Assembly: GCA_009823505.1 (NCBI GenBank)
Contig: VZQC01001595.1
Location: forward strand, 651,863 to 715,862
From: Rhizomys pruinosus
Lineage: Eukaryota; Chordata; Mammalia; Rodentia; Spalacidae
DNA: 64,000 nt
Direction: 5' to 3'
Shown here: positions 49,961 through 62,384 of the stretch, piece after piece
Layout of the letters: every line of letters begins with the position of its first letter
Position numbering within the stretch: position 1 is the stretch's first letter
Made by a program: the position numbers and the translations under genes
Notes under the pieces: generated by a model
The model's input: only the letters and a program-made list of their open reading frames with translations
Told to the model about the DNA's origin: nothing
The model's database searches: none

Positions 49961-50570
49961 TTGTTGTTTTTTTCTGGGGGGGAGTGAGTTAAAATTAAGT
50001 AGGAACAAGAAGATAACTTGGAATTAGTGAAATATCTTCTAAGAAATGATAGTCATTCCACAATAATTATTTAAATATATTTTTCTAAATATGTTTTATA
50101 ACTAATAAACTTTTGAAAACACTCAGTTAATAAAATTAAAGTTTTTTACTTATAAATTACTTAATATGGTTATTAATAAGCAGTTTTACTTTCATCAAAT
50201 TCAGAATGCAAAGAGCATTCACCATTTCCACATTTTAATGTTTGCATTATTTAAAAGTTAATTAAATTCCAACAGATTGTAAGAAATGGAAATTTAAGTA
50301 AAAGCATAACTATTTGTTATCCTCTACTTTCAAATTTGTCCTTTTACACTAGAATTACTTTTCATTTTCTATTAAATATTTAATGACTATAGTCTGCTGC
50401 AATAAAGATGCTCATATTTTACTCTATTATTTTGTAAGTTTGCATAAATTTATTGATTAGTCTGTTTTGTTGTAATACCTACATAGTTTGATTTGGGCTT
50501 ACAAAATTTTGAAGTCAGGTAATATTTTTAAAATAAAAATTTAATACCATGAACTTTGATGAGTTTTAAA
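49961..50570. other. Intron 6, nothing recognised
   Basis: A+T-rich, no supported feature. Confidence 0.5.
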
Positions 50571-50830
50571 AAGATTCAAATCTAGGATCCACATATGAGA
50601 TAGAACATGGTCTTTCTGGGGCAGATAATCTCACTTGGTATAAGTTTTTATCCTTCCATTTACCTGCAGATTTTACAAATTCATTTTCATTTATAGGTGA
50701 ATAAGATTCCATTATGTATATGTAATTCATTTTCACTATCCATTCATCCATTGAAAGACATCTGGGCTAACTCTAGTGATAACCTGCATGTCTGAATAAT
50801 ACTATACCAAATAGCCATGGATTATTAAGC
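50571..50830 (-). mobile_element. Old L1 ORF2 3' fragment
   Basis: Reverse sequence reads IVKMNYIYIMESYSPINENE, the L1 ORF2 C-terminal MDEW...IYTMEYYSA region. Diverged. Confidence 0.75.
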
Positions 50831-50839
50831 AAATACCAC

Positions 50840-51965
50840 AGTGCCACATATGGGTTACCTCCTTGTAAGTTGTTTGTCAGGAAGTTCCTGAGGCTTCCCC
50901 CAAAATACATAGCCTTTCATTTCTCTTGGTTGCCCATTAGAATGACTTGATAAGAACTGATTGCTGAAGGCAGCACACACCTTAGATTTATTCCTAAAGG
51001 GCATACGATAGGGAGAAATCAAAGGTGAACTCACCTGGAAGCTACCTCCCTGCCAGCCAGTTTTCACAGTAACAGAAGCTGCAATGTAAACTACTAAGGA
51101 GAAGGGGTGCCAGGGGTCTTATGCAGATGAGAACCCTATGAATACATTATTAACCTGTCCCGAAAGATGTGCTTACTGGTGCAGTAGTGACACAACTGTT
51201 AGAGGGCCAATCTAGCACTCTCTAGTTTTGAGACCCATTTTACAAGAAGGAATTTGTCCCTGGTACTGTAAATTTGTTTAAATACACATGAAGAGGTCTT
51301 ATGCCCTAGGAGGGTCCTTACTACTACTGTTTACCTAAATTACCTCAGTGCCAAGCTGCCTTCTAAATATTGATGTTTATTTCCATAGCCAAATGCTAAT
51401 TTCAGTCTTAATCAATGAAACTTCCCTTTTCAGTGAATGGTGGTGAATGCAGAGACAGATGGCATTCAAGTTACTTAGAATAAGTGACGTCTGGTGCTCA
51501 CTCCTTAACAAGACATTAATACCACTGCCACTAAGGCTCATGGAACTATGCAGAAGTGGGAATGTAAAGGCTGTAAAAACTAAAGGACTGGAACGATGGC
51601 TATGAAATGGCTACTTCTGGGCATGACGCAGCCAGTGCTATCCTGCAATAGCAGGGACTGCCTGCAGTAGGGCTGCACAGCACTGGGCATCCCTGCTGAA
51701 ATACGGACTGCTGATGGGTTTTGGGCGAAGGGCAGTCATTCAAGTTTTGTACTCCCTATTAATGAATACACATGCTCCAGTGGATAGTTCCAAACTCATG
51801 ATCACACACTGGTTAAATCCAGTGTGTCTCAAAACCAGCCCAAAAGACATGAAGTAGGAAAGGAACTTGTAGGGAGGAGGTATGACAGTGATAAGGTAGG
51901 AAGAAGATAAGATAGGGTGAAGGTAGCAATAGTCAAAATGAACTATATGTATGTATTTATGTTTG
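50840..51965 (+). repeat. L1 3' UTR-like repeat, plus strand
   Basis: Contains 'attaacctgtcccgaaagat' and 'ttttacaagaaggaatttgt', wording I associate with a widespread rodent L1 3' UTR-type repeat. Boundaries and family are approximate. Confidence 0.55.
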
Positions 51966-52329
51966 TATGTATGTGTAAAAATTTCAAAGCAAATTTAAAG
52001 ACAAAATATTAAAAAGGAATACAAAACAAAAATAGCATCATAGACACCCTTGTATAAACAAATGGTCAGAAAGCCTTTTACTCAAAGCCAAGTTTTTATA
52101 ACTTACAAAGTATAACGGGCAGTTATGTCCCTTGTATCTCAGAATAAAAAGCACATTTCTTTGAGAACCCAGGATGAAAGTACTACCACAATATTAATGA
52201 CTTTCTCTCATTTCACTTCCTTTTGGGATCAAAAATTTTGAGCTATGAGACTCTAAGAACTTAAGAATTTATTCTCACTTTTCAAAGGAAACTATGATAT
52301 CTTTTGACTCAACAGCTCCTTGTGATTCT
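51966..52329. other. Intron 6, nothing recognised
   Basis: No supported feature. Confidence 0.5.
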
Positions 52330-52330
52330 T

Positions 52331-52559
52331 TTTTTTAACTTTTTTTCATTTAATTTTTTTTTATGTGTATGAATGTACTGTCTGCATGTAGGTTGGTGCA
52401 CCCGTGTTGTACAATGCCGTGGAGGTCAGAAGAGGGTGTCAAATTCCCCTGGAACTGGAGTTAAGACGATTCTCAGCCACCATGTGGGTGCTGGGGATCG
52501 AACCTGGGTCCTCTGCAAGAGCAGTCAGTGCTCTTAACTGCTAGGCCATCTCTCCAGCC
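52331..52559 (-). mobile_element. B2 SINE, short subtype
   Basis: Reverse B2 with TSD 'tccttgtgattct' / 'tccttgtaattct'. Its sequence 'tggctgagaatcgtcttaac' (reverse complement) shows where the chimeric SINEs break. Confidence 0.95.
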
Positions 52560-52715
52560 CTCCTTGTAATTCTAAGAAAACACCGTTACCGTCCTGTACA
52601 GTTAGTTTTTTATGAGGTTGTTTGTACATTAGTGTTCTACCTTTTATTTAAATATTAATAAATTACAGCAACCCATGTATTTTACATGGTGCTTCACTTT
52701 AATTCTGTTTTACTT

Positions 52716-52950
52716 TTAAGGTTTATTTATGTGTGTATGTATATGTGTGTACGTGTGCATGTGTGGGTTTGTCTAACTGTATGAGCACATGTGTGTGCAG
52801 ATGCCAGTAGGGTCCAAAGGGGATGTTTGTTCCCCGGAGCTGGAATTAACTGGCATTTGTGAACTACTCAGTGCAGGTGCTTGTTTTTGAACTCTGGTCC
52901 TCATGGTGGAGCAGCAGGTACTCTTTCTACTGAGCCATCTCTCCAGACCC
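52716..52950 (-). mobile_element. B2-like SINE, old
   Basis: Diverged reverse B2 with a TG-rich tail side and 'gagccatctctccagaccc' head. Confidence 0.8.
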
Positions 52951-53122
52951 ATAATTCTATTTTCTTATTTCATTGTCAGCATTTTGAAAAGAAAAATGCA
53001 TGTCTATAACATGAGACAGTAGAGTTCATTTTAATGGAAGATAGTTAAACTATGAGCTGAAAGCACATATCTAGTCTTTTATTGTGAGTAATAGATACCT
53101 TGTTTTTTATACCTATTATTGT

Positions 53123-53351
53123 TTTTTATTTCTGTATGTGTATGAATGTACTGTCTGCATGCAGGTCTGTGCACCCGTGTCATGCAATGCCTCGGAGGTC
53201 AGAAGAGGGTGTCGGATTCCCCTGGAACTGGAGTTCTCCTGCAATTGGAGTTTCAGATGGTTCTCGGCCGCCATGTGGGTGCTGGGGATCAAACCCGGGT
53301 CCTCTGTAAGAGTGGTCGGTGCTCTTAACTGCTAGGTCATCTCTCCAGCCC
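53123..53351 (-). mobile_element. B2 SINE, long subtype
   Basis: Reverse B2 with TSD 'tatacctattattgt' / 'tatacctattattat'. Confidence 0.96.
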
Positions 53352-53644
53352 TATACCTATTATTATGCAGGGATTCTGAAAGCCATCTGTGTGTAAAAGT
53401 ATTTGCATTTTGTATAGTAAGGACTATTGTTATGCCTACGATTTTATTCTTTTAAGTAAAAATTTAGGAACTGGTAAGATTTTTTTGTTGTTGTTGTTCT
53501 AAGTATTCTTTTATTCCAGATCATATAGAAAAGTTAAGGCAACTAGAATGAGATTTTTTTGAAATATATTGTAAAATAATAAAAGGTAACAATTAAAATT
53601 AAATGGATATTGTATTCTTGTAGTATGCACACTATAGACTATTC

Positions 53645-53852
53645 TTTTTTCTTATGGTGTTGGGCATCCAACCCGGGACTTAGAAATTCATCTTGTTTTT
53701 TGTGATTTAATTTTTCCTTCAAGATAAGATCCTACTATGAAGCCCACGATGGCCTGAAACTTTGTGTGGTCTAGGCCAGCCTTGAACTCTAGGTCCTCCT
53801 GCCTCCATCTCCCGAATGCCATGATTACAGGTATGCACCATCATGCCCAGCT
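53645..53852 (-). mobile_element. B4-like SINE (B1/ID composite)
   Basis: The right part is B1-like ('gattacaggtatgcaccatc'). The left part has an ID-like stretch 'ccaacccgggactt', which fits B4/RSINE. Old and diverged. Confidence 0.65.
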
Positions 53853-55455
53853 CATAAGCCAGTTTGTACACACACTACCTGGCACACAGTCTCAGCTCTC
53901 TGCAGTTGCATGACATGGCTAGTTCCCATGTGTCTTCCATTCATCTTTTTAAAAAATTTTTATTATTTTTATTTTATGTGCCTGAGTGTATTGAAGATTT
54001 TTTTTACATGTACTTTGTCTTCTCTTCTCCATACTTTTGTTTCCTGTGCTCTGAAAGATGTCCAAGGTGATCTTGTGATGTCCCCATAGTACCCAGTTCT
54101 TTATCTTGCCCCAGTATGCTTCTTAACATTTAGTAAAATGGTAACCTAACTCCTTGCAGCATAATTGAATATATTTGAGTCAAGTGAAATTAATCAGATT
54201 ATCCTTTTAGAATAATTTACCTAAGTTGCTTAAATGCCATTTGTAAATTGTTGGCACATTTGGATTCTTATTGTTATCTGGCACCTCATCAAGTCAACTT
54301 CTGAGCTGACTTTAGCACAGACACATTACTAAACAAAGCCCACCAGTCAGAACTTATATTTGGCGATTTTAAACATTGAATTTTACCCAAAATATCCAAA
54401 AGACTCCATTCTTTCTTTGTTCTTTGGATGATGTGCCACTTATTCACAGATGCACTGACTGTGATAGGTTACAAACTGCCAGTGAGAACTCCTTCAATGG
54501 ATTTGTCATTTATTACAATTCAAGTAAGTCACAGTTCCCTCTGCTCTTGGGCTTTGCAAATCTAGTAAGGTGTTTTTAGTGACTTTCCTCTCCAAGCATA
54601 CTCCTTTCAACTGCAAATCATCCTGGTTTTAAACTATTTTGTTGGACACCACCCTAAGGAGAACTTCAAATCCTTATCTTTTTTTCCATGAAGCTACATC
54701 TTAAAATATGATTTCAGTCTGTGTACAGACTGCTTCCATAAAATGTGTTCATAAAAATAGAGTATTCTTTCAGCATTTTCAGTAATATAAGTTATATTTT
54801 AAAAATGATTTTCTATGTTCTTCATAAAGTTTAGAATGAGTATGTAGTAGTGTTGTTATTTTAGTTATTGGTATGCTTGCCTGATTTTGAGCTATAAGAA
54901 AGTAGGTGAAACCATGGTTTACCACCACACTGTCAGCATAGTGCTAAGGATTTACCAGGGATCCTACATATTTGGGGGATTTTTAAGTGTCCAAATACTT
55001 TCATAGGATATCTGTAATAAATTTTTGCTAACAGTGTTCCATGCAGATTTAAGCAGCATTGCCCCTACAGCTAAAGTATCTTGGGCAGTAGCTGAACTGT
55101 CACATTATTCTCAAATGTCTGGATAGACTATTCATTAGAGCACTAGGACTTCTGTTTGAAACCATTTGTTCCTTATGCTGTGGAAGGTTCACTTGCTGTT
55201 TTCAATCATTGCTTGTTTAAAAGTAAGGTTATTTACTCTTGCAAGTTCCCTGTCAAAAGGGTAATGGGAAAGTGAGCTAGCATTGATTTTGTGTGCTCCT
55301 TGTTAAATATTGCACAGGTAGTTGCTTTATGTAATTTATCTCATTTAATATTGACCACAATATATGTTAGGCCATAGGGCTCTTACATAAGGAAGCTCGT
55401 ATAATCTATCCAAGGGCACATGATGATTAAGAGGAACAGCCTAAATTAGAACTCT
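53853..55455. other. Intron 6, nothing recognised
   Basis: 53945-54000 resembles a B2 tail end. No other feature is supported. Confidence 0.45.
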
Positions 55456-55456
55456 C

Positions 55457-55603
55457 TCTTTTTTTCTGATGAAGGATATCCTATGTAGCCTAGGTTAGCC
55501 AGAACTTGCTATGTAGACTGCATTGACCTGAAATTTACAAAAATCCACCCATGTCAGCCACCAGAGCACTGGTATTAAAAGAATGCACCATCACACCCAG
55601 CTG
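55457..55603 (-). mobile_element. B1 SINE, old
   Basis: Reverse B1 with many changes ('tgtagcctaggttagccaga', 'atgcaccatcacacccagct'). Confidence 0.85.
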
Positions 55604-55819
55604 AACTAATTTTTGAGTGATAGCTCAGGCCATGTAATGACTATTTTAGGTTTTTTCCCTTAGGTAATAACTATATCTTATTGTCAAACTCTTGTTAATT
55701 GTTTTATATGTGTGAACTAACTATATTTAAAGCAAATCCTATTGAAATTTATGAGCCAAGTTGTCATTTATCATATGGTCTGACTTATCACAAAAAAGCC
55801 AATTGGAAACAAATAATAT

Positions 55820-56041
55820 CTTTTATTTATTATTTTTATTTTATGTATATGAGTTATTGCCTGCATGTGTGCAAGTACACCTGTGTCATGTAATGCCTGC
55901 AGAAGTCAGAGGAAGGCATTGGATCCTTTGGAACTGGAATTAGGACAGTTGTTGGCTGCCATGTGGGTCCTAGAAATCAAACCTAGGTCCTTGACAAGAG
56001 CAACCAGTAGCCGTTAGCGGCTGAGCCAACACTCCAGCCCC
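55820..56041 (-). mobile_element. B2 SINE, old
   Basis: Reverse B2 with 'ttgcctgcatgtgtgcaag' and 'caacactccagcccc'. Confidence 0.9.
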
Positions 56042-56321
56042 CCAAAAGATCAATCTCTAAGAAATTTAAAAACTTAATGTTTGATCTCAATACAAATGTT
56101 ACTTATTGCTCCATCTTTGATTTATGTCACTGTATATATCTGCTAGACTAGAATAATGTGAGTTTGAAGAAAAGTAATGAGGCTTTCCATCCCTGGGAAT
56201 TTTCCAAATTTACACAAAGCTGATATCCTCTAATAATTCTTTGAGGGATTATCTGGGTCATTGTACATTATTGAATTCTCAGAATGTTCTTTCCTGAACT
56301 TACAACCAAATTTTATCTTAT

Positions 56322-56722
56322 TAGTTTTTTTGAGGATTTCATACATTATATACATTACTTCTCTCTTTCCTCCCCCTCCATCTCTCCCCACATCCCCATC
56401 TCACTCTCAATTTTCTTGGCTTCTTGGATTTTCTGACTTCTTCTTGGATTATTAGTTTATATAGTAATAATAGATATACAACTATATATGCTATATATTA
56501 TAACAATAATATGTATATACATTCTGCTGAGTCTATTTAGTGATGCTTATATGTAAATGTCTTTATGGATGACCACTTGAAATTTGATAATCTCTTTCAA
56601 GGAACTCTTCCCTGAGAAAACTAGTTCTCTCTTCCTCAGTAGCCATTAATTGCCTATAGAGGAAGGACCACCTCGAGACATGGGGCTTTGTGAAATTTCC
56701 CCTGTCCATATTAGTGTGTGAA
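56322..56722 (-). mobile_element. L1 3' UTR fragment
   Basis: Reverse L1 3' end: 'gaggatttcatacattatat', a pyrimidine-rich run, then 'gtagccattaattgcctata', parallel to 16536 and 45739. Confidence 0.68.
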
Positions 56723-56751
56723 TAGAAACAAATATTTTCATTTTATTTTAT

Positions 56752-56898
56752 TTTATTGGGGGGGGTCTTTTTTGAGACAGGGTTTCCATGTAGCCACAGC
56801 TTGCCTAGAGCTTGCTATGTAGACCAGGCTGGCCTTGAACTTACAGAGATCCATTTGCCTCTGCCTCCAGAGTGCTGGGATTAAAAGCATGCCTGGCT
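56752..56898 (-). mobile_element. B1 SINE
   Basis: Reverse B1 with shortened 5' end ('aaaagcatgcctggct'). Confidence 0.9.
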
Positions 56899-57184
56899 TA
56901 GAAACAAATTTTAAATGAGACAAAAATAAATAGTAAAAATGCAAGACAAAAAAATGCAAGACAGAAAAAATATAATGCATAATAATAAATAATAACATAG
57001 GCAAAGTATTTGCTTTTGTGTACATTTGAGGAAAGGAGACAGAATTGTTTTAAGTAGGCATGTTGCTGATATTGATAGAAATTTGATCATTGTGAGGCTA
57101 TTTACATTTCATTAAAAAGTAAAAGCAAGATTGGCTACTAATGTTTTTAGAGTCCTTTGGTTCATCATTTAAAAAACAAACAGT

Positions 57185-57288
57185 ACCAGAAAGTATGAAG
57201 GTGACTGAGATTCAGACTTTGTTTTTTTTTTTTTTTACCAGAAAGTATGAAGGTGACTGAGATTCAGACTTTGTTTTTTTTTTTTTTC
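57185..57288. repeat. 52-base tandem duplication
   Basis: 'accagaaagtatgaaggtga' begins two units at 57185 and 57237. Each ends in a T14-15 run, the second leading into the B2 at 57289. Confidence 0.95.
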
Positions 57289-57496
57289 AAAATTTATTAT
57301 TTTTTTATGTGTATGCGTGTACTGTCTGTGTGTAGGTTGGAGCACCCGTGTTGTGTAATACCGAGGAGGTCAGAAGAGGTGTTGGATTCCCCTGGAACTG
57401 GTGTTAAAGGCCACCATGTGGGCGCTGGGAATCGAACCCGGGTCCTCTGCAAGAGCAGTCAGTGCTCTTAACTGCTGAGCCATCTCTCCAGCCCCA
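57289..57496 (-). mobile_element. B2 SINE, short subtype
   Basis: Reverse B2. The right flank 'gattcagactttgt' (about 57499) repeats the end of both tandem units, marking the TSD. Confidence 0.94.
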
Positions 57497-57621
57497 AGAT
57501 TCAGACTTTGTAAAGTAGAAAAAAAATAGCAAAATATTGTTAACTTTTAAGAAATGGTTAGTTTCTAGCAAATTATACATTAATGCTAATGATTCCAAGC
57601 TTTAGGCAATTCTTTAGCTGC

Positions 57622-58027
57622 TCTCAATATTTTTATTGATTCTTTGAAAATTTCATACAGTGTATTTTAATCGTTTTCAGACCCTCTCCCCCATCTTTAC
57701 CCCAACCTTACTACTATTCCTGAATTCATTTCCTCTATTATTTTGAAGGCCTATCAAATCTAATTTGTGTTCCCAAATACTCTTGGTTTGTAGTTCCACA
57801 CTGTGGAGCCTGGTCAACCTACTTGCTGTTATGTCCTTAAAGAAAACTGACTCTCCCTTTCCCAGCAGGAATTAAATGCAAATAGTTCCTCAATTTCATA
57901 TCAGTACTCCCTTTCTCTTTTTCCTCAATCTGTAATTTCTTAAGAGATCATTTAAGAATTCCTGTTCTTCTCGTGATCTGCTTTCTGCATTATTCATGAC
58001 CTACATATAAGGTGCTTGCACACACAG

Positions 58028-58061
<34 letters not shown>

Positions 58062-58395
58062 CCCTAGTTTTTTTTCATATGAGGGCAACATTTTAACATA
58101 ATAAATATCATTTGCATCCTTTTCCAAACAAATTTTATGATTTATTTTCTTAATAGTTGAATAAAATTTCATTGTGTATATGTAGCTAATTTTCTTTATT
58201 CATTTGCTGATAGACATTTAGGCCAATTCTATTTCTTATCTATCATTAATAGTGCCATAGTAAGTATGTTTTTACAAGTATGTGTGTAATATGCTGGCTT
58301 AGAATCATTTAGTATATACTCAGTAGTAGTATAGCTGGGTCATATGGTACTCTGTTTCTAGTTTTATGAGAAACATTACTTATTTCCATTTGGCT
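57622..58395 (-). mobile_element. L1 3' UTR and ORF2 end, old
   Basis: Reverse L1 3' UTR ('ttattgattctttgaaaatt', 'gaaaactgactctccctttc'), then diverged ORF2 3' sequence ('aaatttcattgtgtatatgt'). It includes (CA)n at 58018-58054. Confidence 0.75.
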
Positions 58396-58676
58396 TTATC
58401 TGTTCATGTTCTTAGGCTTGGTTTCTCTTTAGAAAAGATGTTTAATTCCTATTCACATTTTACTGCATCACTTATAATTAAATGCCTCATGATTCTGTAC
58501 CCACAGAATTTTAATTTTTGTTGGAGAAGTTAGAAAATGTTGGAAAGTAGAAGAAAATAATGAGTTAGCAACAAATTAATTCATTTGCTCCAGCATTTGA
58601 ATGTATTTTATGGTATTGGACCTGAAGTCTGGCTGGAGGGAGGACATGTTAAATAAAACATTGTCTCTCTTTTCAG

Positions 58677-58777
58677 CCTCACCTAAGAGAAGAGCAAAGC
58701 GAATAAACAAGTATAATACAAAAAAGTATAAATAGAATGTTTTGATAATAGACAATGCTCTCTGTATAGTAAATAAA
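58677..58777 (+). other. Candidate alternative last exon of Xrcc4 (unproven)
   Basis: The tract 'ttgtctctcttttcag' at 58661-58676 is a strong-looking 3' splice site. Spliced to the phase-1 donor at 15556, it would read A-S-P-KRRAKR-INK and a further basic stretch, stopping at TAG 58733-58735. AATAAA follows at 58772-58777. The result would be XRCC4 cut after the CK2/FHA motif but given a new basic, NLS-like tail. The canonical XRCC4 NLS has a similar order of residues (SRKRRQRMQR), so a decayed partial copy of exon 7 is also possible. It is not the canonical exon 7, because the expected KDDSI and DVTDIAP residues are absent. Chance is a real alternative in an A-rich intron. Confidence 0.3.
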
Positions 58778-58864
58778 TCAATGATTAGATTAAGGCATAA
58801 ATGTTTTAAATGCAGTAGAGAAAATTGCTATGAAGATAAAAAAGGAATTGTTCTTCACTTGTGG

Positions 58865-59236
58865 TTTTCAAAAGAAAAGACATATTGTTTGAACTACAAC
58901 TGAAGAAATAATTGGGAGAGGCGAAAAAGAGTGAGGAGACTCAGAATGCAGGGCAGAACAGAAGACATCAGTTGCAAAGCCATGAAAGTGTGGAATGAGT
59001 GGACGAATGATAAAGAATGAAAGAATGAATGAATGAATGAATGAATGAATGAATAGAAAATAATCAAGGAAGATAGGGATGTTGTTGCAGACTCAGTGTG
59101 TGTCTGCCATGGTGATGAGAAATAAACTGAATAAAATTCTAACAGTAGTATGGTGGAATGGGGCAGGGAGGGGGAAGTGGGTTTAGATTTGACTAAGAAA
59201 TCTTGTATGAAATACACAAAGCCTCAATTAAAAATG
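58865..59236 (+). mobile_element. L1 3' end, plus strand
   Basis: Ends 'gtatgaaatacacaaagcct' plus an A-rich tail. It contains a (GAAT)n microsatellite at 59021-59055. Confidence 0.72.
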
Positions 59237-60110
59237 AGATTAATAGTGATGTAAACTGAAGCAGACTTTGGAAACCAGCTAACAGAGCTTAATGATTTAC
59301 AGGAACATTCTAGCTTTTGGATGTTATATTTGTGCTTTAGGAAATGCAGAATGAGAAAATAAAAAGGGAAATGCACAGGAAAGAGACAGGAGCTGTATGC
59401 AGAGCTGTGCAAGCCCTGGTAGTGTTGACAGCAGAAGCCGCAAAGGTGGGTAAGCTCCCCAGGGAGAGCTCTGAGCACTTTGAGACTTACACTGTAAAGG
59501 TACTGCTGGAGGACAATGATTATTGATTATTTGAGCGTCTTCTTAGGGCAACCCAAATTAATCATATGGGCACATGAAAGGCAACTGGCTATATTTAATT
59601 AACCTGAGCTGCATGTCCCATAGAACTTGCTAAAAGCAATTCATTCAGCATGTGGAGCAGTTTGAAATAAAAACTAAATGGAATAAGAAAGTAGGAAAAA
59701 AACCCCACAAAAAATTGAGTTGTAAAAGTTTCTGTTAAGGCATTAATTTAATCATTACAAAATTGTACTTATTTTTTCTTGATTTTCAGACTTTTCAATT
59801 CATATCATAAATGCATGTCATGATTGACTAGTTTCAAGCATCTTTGCAGGATTTCTTTTTCTTTAAATTTTTTTTTTTTTTTTTTGGTTTTATAACCTCT
59901 GAGAAGGCTGGTTTATTACTGTAATTTATGGCTTACTTTTTTTTGGTTTATGGCTTACATTTTTTTTATGACAGTGCTTCACTTGTATAGCAGCAGAGCA
60001 TGGCTTGGTTTGCCACAGTTGTAAAATGTTGCCAGCTTGTTTTTATTACTCATGTAAAAATTTTAAGATATTTTTACTTTTATCTATTTTTATTTTATTT
60101 ATTTTATTTA
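59237..60110. other. Intron 6, nothing recognised
   Basis: T-rich runs near 59865-59960 and 60075-60125. No gene is supported. Confidence 0.5.
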
Positions 60111-61149
60111 TTTTTTATTTTTTAAGGGATTCTACAATCAGCAATGACACAGTTGTTTGCAGACGCATTGATGTCTACTCATATGTCATACCAAGTTTAC
60201 AGGTAATTTTGCATTTTGCAAGTATCTATGTCCAAATTTTGAACAAACCTCAGGTTCCCATAGACCAGTTGGAGAAGCTTTGTATGCACAGGAATGTTGA
60301 TCATAGGAGTCCAGACTTATTCCTGTAGTCTCCATCGAAATCAGTTTGGTCTCTCTTCACCCATCCTCTCCTATCAACTCTATCTCATCCTCGCTTTCTT
60401 TTCCTATAGATTTCTTTTCTTTTTCCAATAAGCACCGTACTTCCACTTTGATTGTTGTTTTCTTTCTTTCTTTTTGATACGAACTAAGTAATTACTGGTT
60501 GTTGCTCCTATGCATAGGTTATTGGATCACTGGATCATGTAATACTTATCAAGTGGCTATTATCAACTGAATAAAGTGACACTCCTCCCCCCCTCAGTAT
60601 ACATTAATAATTGGTCCATACTTGCTCATTGATAGGGGTCCAGTCTCATCAGCCTCTTCTCCATGTATGATGAAATGTTGAGGGGACCAATCTTGTTCAG
60701 GTATTGTGCAGGTTACCACAATTTCAGTGATGTCGTTGAGTTCAATGGCTGTGCCATTACCAAAATACTTTCAGCATTCTTCTCCAACCTCTGCCTCTTG
60801 TATTTTGTACGAATTCAGAAAATAGGAATGGCATTTTAACGGATGTGGTGTCATCAATTCAGTTCCACAGTGATAAGGTTTAATGGAAGTTTTAGGAAAA
60901 GCAAAATATGTTGAAGAACTGATAGATTTTTCTGAATTTTTTTCAAATTTTCATGGTTTTGATATTTTAATCAAATTTAGTCCCCTCTTATAATATATAC
61001 ACCCCATTAGTATGCTCCCACAACACTAATTCTTACTCATAATATATTATTATTTATATTCTATATAGTATCTATATATCATATTATATCTATATATATA
61101 TAAAAAATTAAAAAAAAAAAAAAAAAAGGAGGGGAAGGAGGGAGGGAGG

Positions 61150-61205
<56 letters not shown>

Positions 61206-61455
61206 TGTTCCCAATTACCCTTCCATGTGGGTTCATCCACTTGAGCCTGGTCAACCTGCTAAGAGTCTCACCCTTAAAGGAGACTGAATTTCCCTTTTCC
61301 AGAAGCCATCAGTTGCCAGTAGCCCTCAGATAGGATTGGATTTCTTATCTCCTTCCCCAGATCTATATGGGATGTTTTCTGGATTGAGCTGACATGGCAC
61401 TTGTCCATACTGTCATCTGTGCTGTCAAAGACCTGGCTAGATTTAGGGCTTCTGT
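60111..61455 (-). mobile_element. L1 3' UTR fragments, reverse
   Basis: 60230-60330 parallels 23770-23850 ('gttgatcataggagtccaga'). 60945-61450 parallels the Lx-type ends ('gaagccatcagttgccagta'). Probably two pieces. A purine tract at 61102-61202 lies in the second. Confidence 0.68.
61102..61202. repeat. A-rich then GGGA/GA purine tract
   Basis: A run of A, then (GGGA)n, then (GA)n: about 100 purines in a row. Confidence 0.96.
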
Positions 61456-61489
61456 AAGAAAAAAACCACACACCATGGACAAGTCTCCT

Positions 61490-61965
61490 ATATTAAGGTT
61501 CATTCATTCAGGGCTCAGGGACCATTGTGGAAAGATTGTAAGAACCAAGGAGGAGGTGCATGATCATATGGAAACGGAAGCATACAAGCTCCTGGAACCC
61601 TGTCCATATGAACCTATAGTAATTGTGTCAGCATGCACAAGACCCATGCAAACTCAGACAGAAACTCAGCATGGAACTGGGGAAATGGGCAGCAGAACCC
61701 AATCTTAGCTGAAGAAATATTGGCAGCTGGTGGGTGAGGAAGAGCTGGTCTTTCTAAAATGAGCGATTCTGGATAGGCTTACTAGAGCTTGGTGGATGAA
61801 CTTGCACTGAGGAGTGGCCAGGGACAATAATTTAGGATCATAGGCCTTAACACAAATGACAAAATGTATGAATTCCAGTGTGGTAGGGTGGCAGTGGAAA
61901 AAAGACTGATCGAGATGTGTTTTGTATGAAATACACAAAAATTCAATAAAAATAAAAGAATTATA
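61490..61965 (+). mobile_element. L1 3' UTR, plus strand
   Basis: Parallels 38395-38905 and ends 'gtatgaaatacacaaaaatt' with poly-A signals. It lies head to head with the reverse L1 to its left. Confidence 0.7.
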
Positions 61966-62384
61966 TGAAATATACAAAAGCTCAATACAAATTTAAATAA
62001 TAGTTTCAACAACAGAAGCATTTGTTCTTACATTTCTGCTGGCTGTGTACCTGAGATAAAGTTGTTGGTAGGATTTTTCATTCCCAAGCCTGTCTGAATT
62101 GCACATTGGTGTTTCTTTCTGCGTATATGCACATGGCATAATTGTCCAGCCTCTTATATGTACACAGTCACACTAGGGTATGGCCTACCAATGTGATCTC
62201 ACCTAAAATTACTGATCACTTCAAAGATCTGTTTGCAAATAAAGTCATATGTTGTATCAAGGATTTAAGAATTTAACACAAGAATTTTGATGGAAACACA
62301 TTCTTTTTTTAGAAAGGAATTTCTTTTTGACAAAAGGGCAGTCTACTGTATATAGTTACCTCAGGAAAGATTGTGGATTAAATT
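61966..62384. other. Intron 6, nothing recognised
   Basis: No supported feature. Confidence 0.5.

Noticed and set aside
58677..58735. Canonical Xrcc4 exon 7
   Set aside because: The basic run is similar to the NLS, but the residues that should precede it are absent and a stop follows within 20 codons. Kept only as an alternative-exon candidate.
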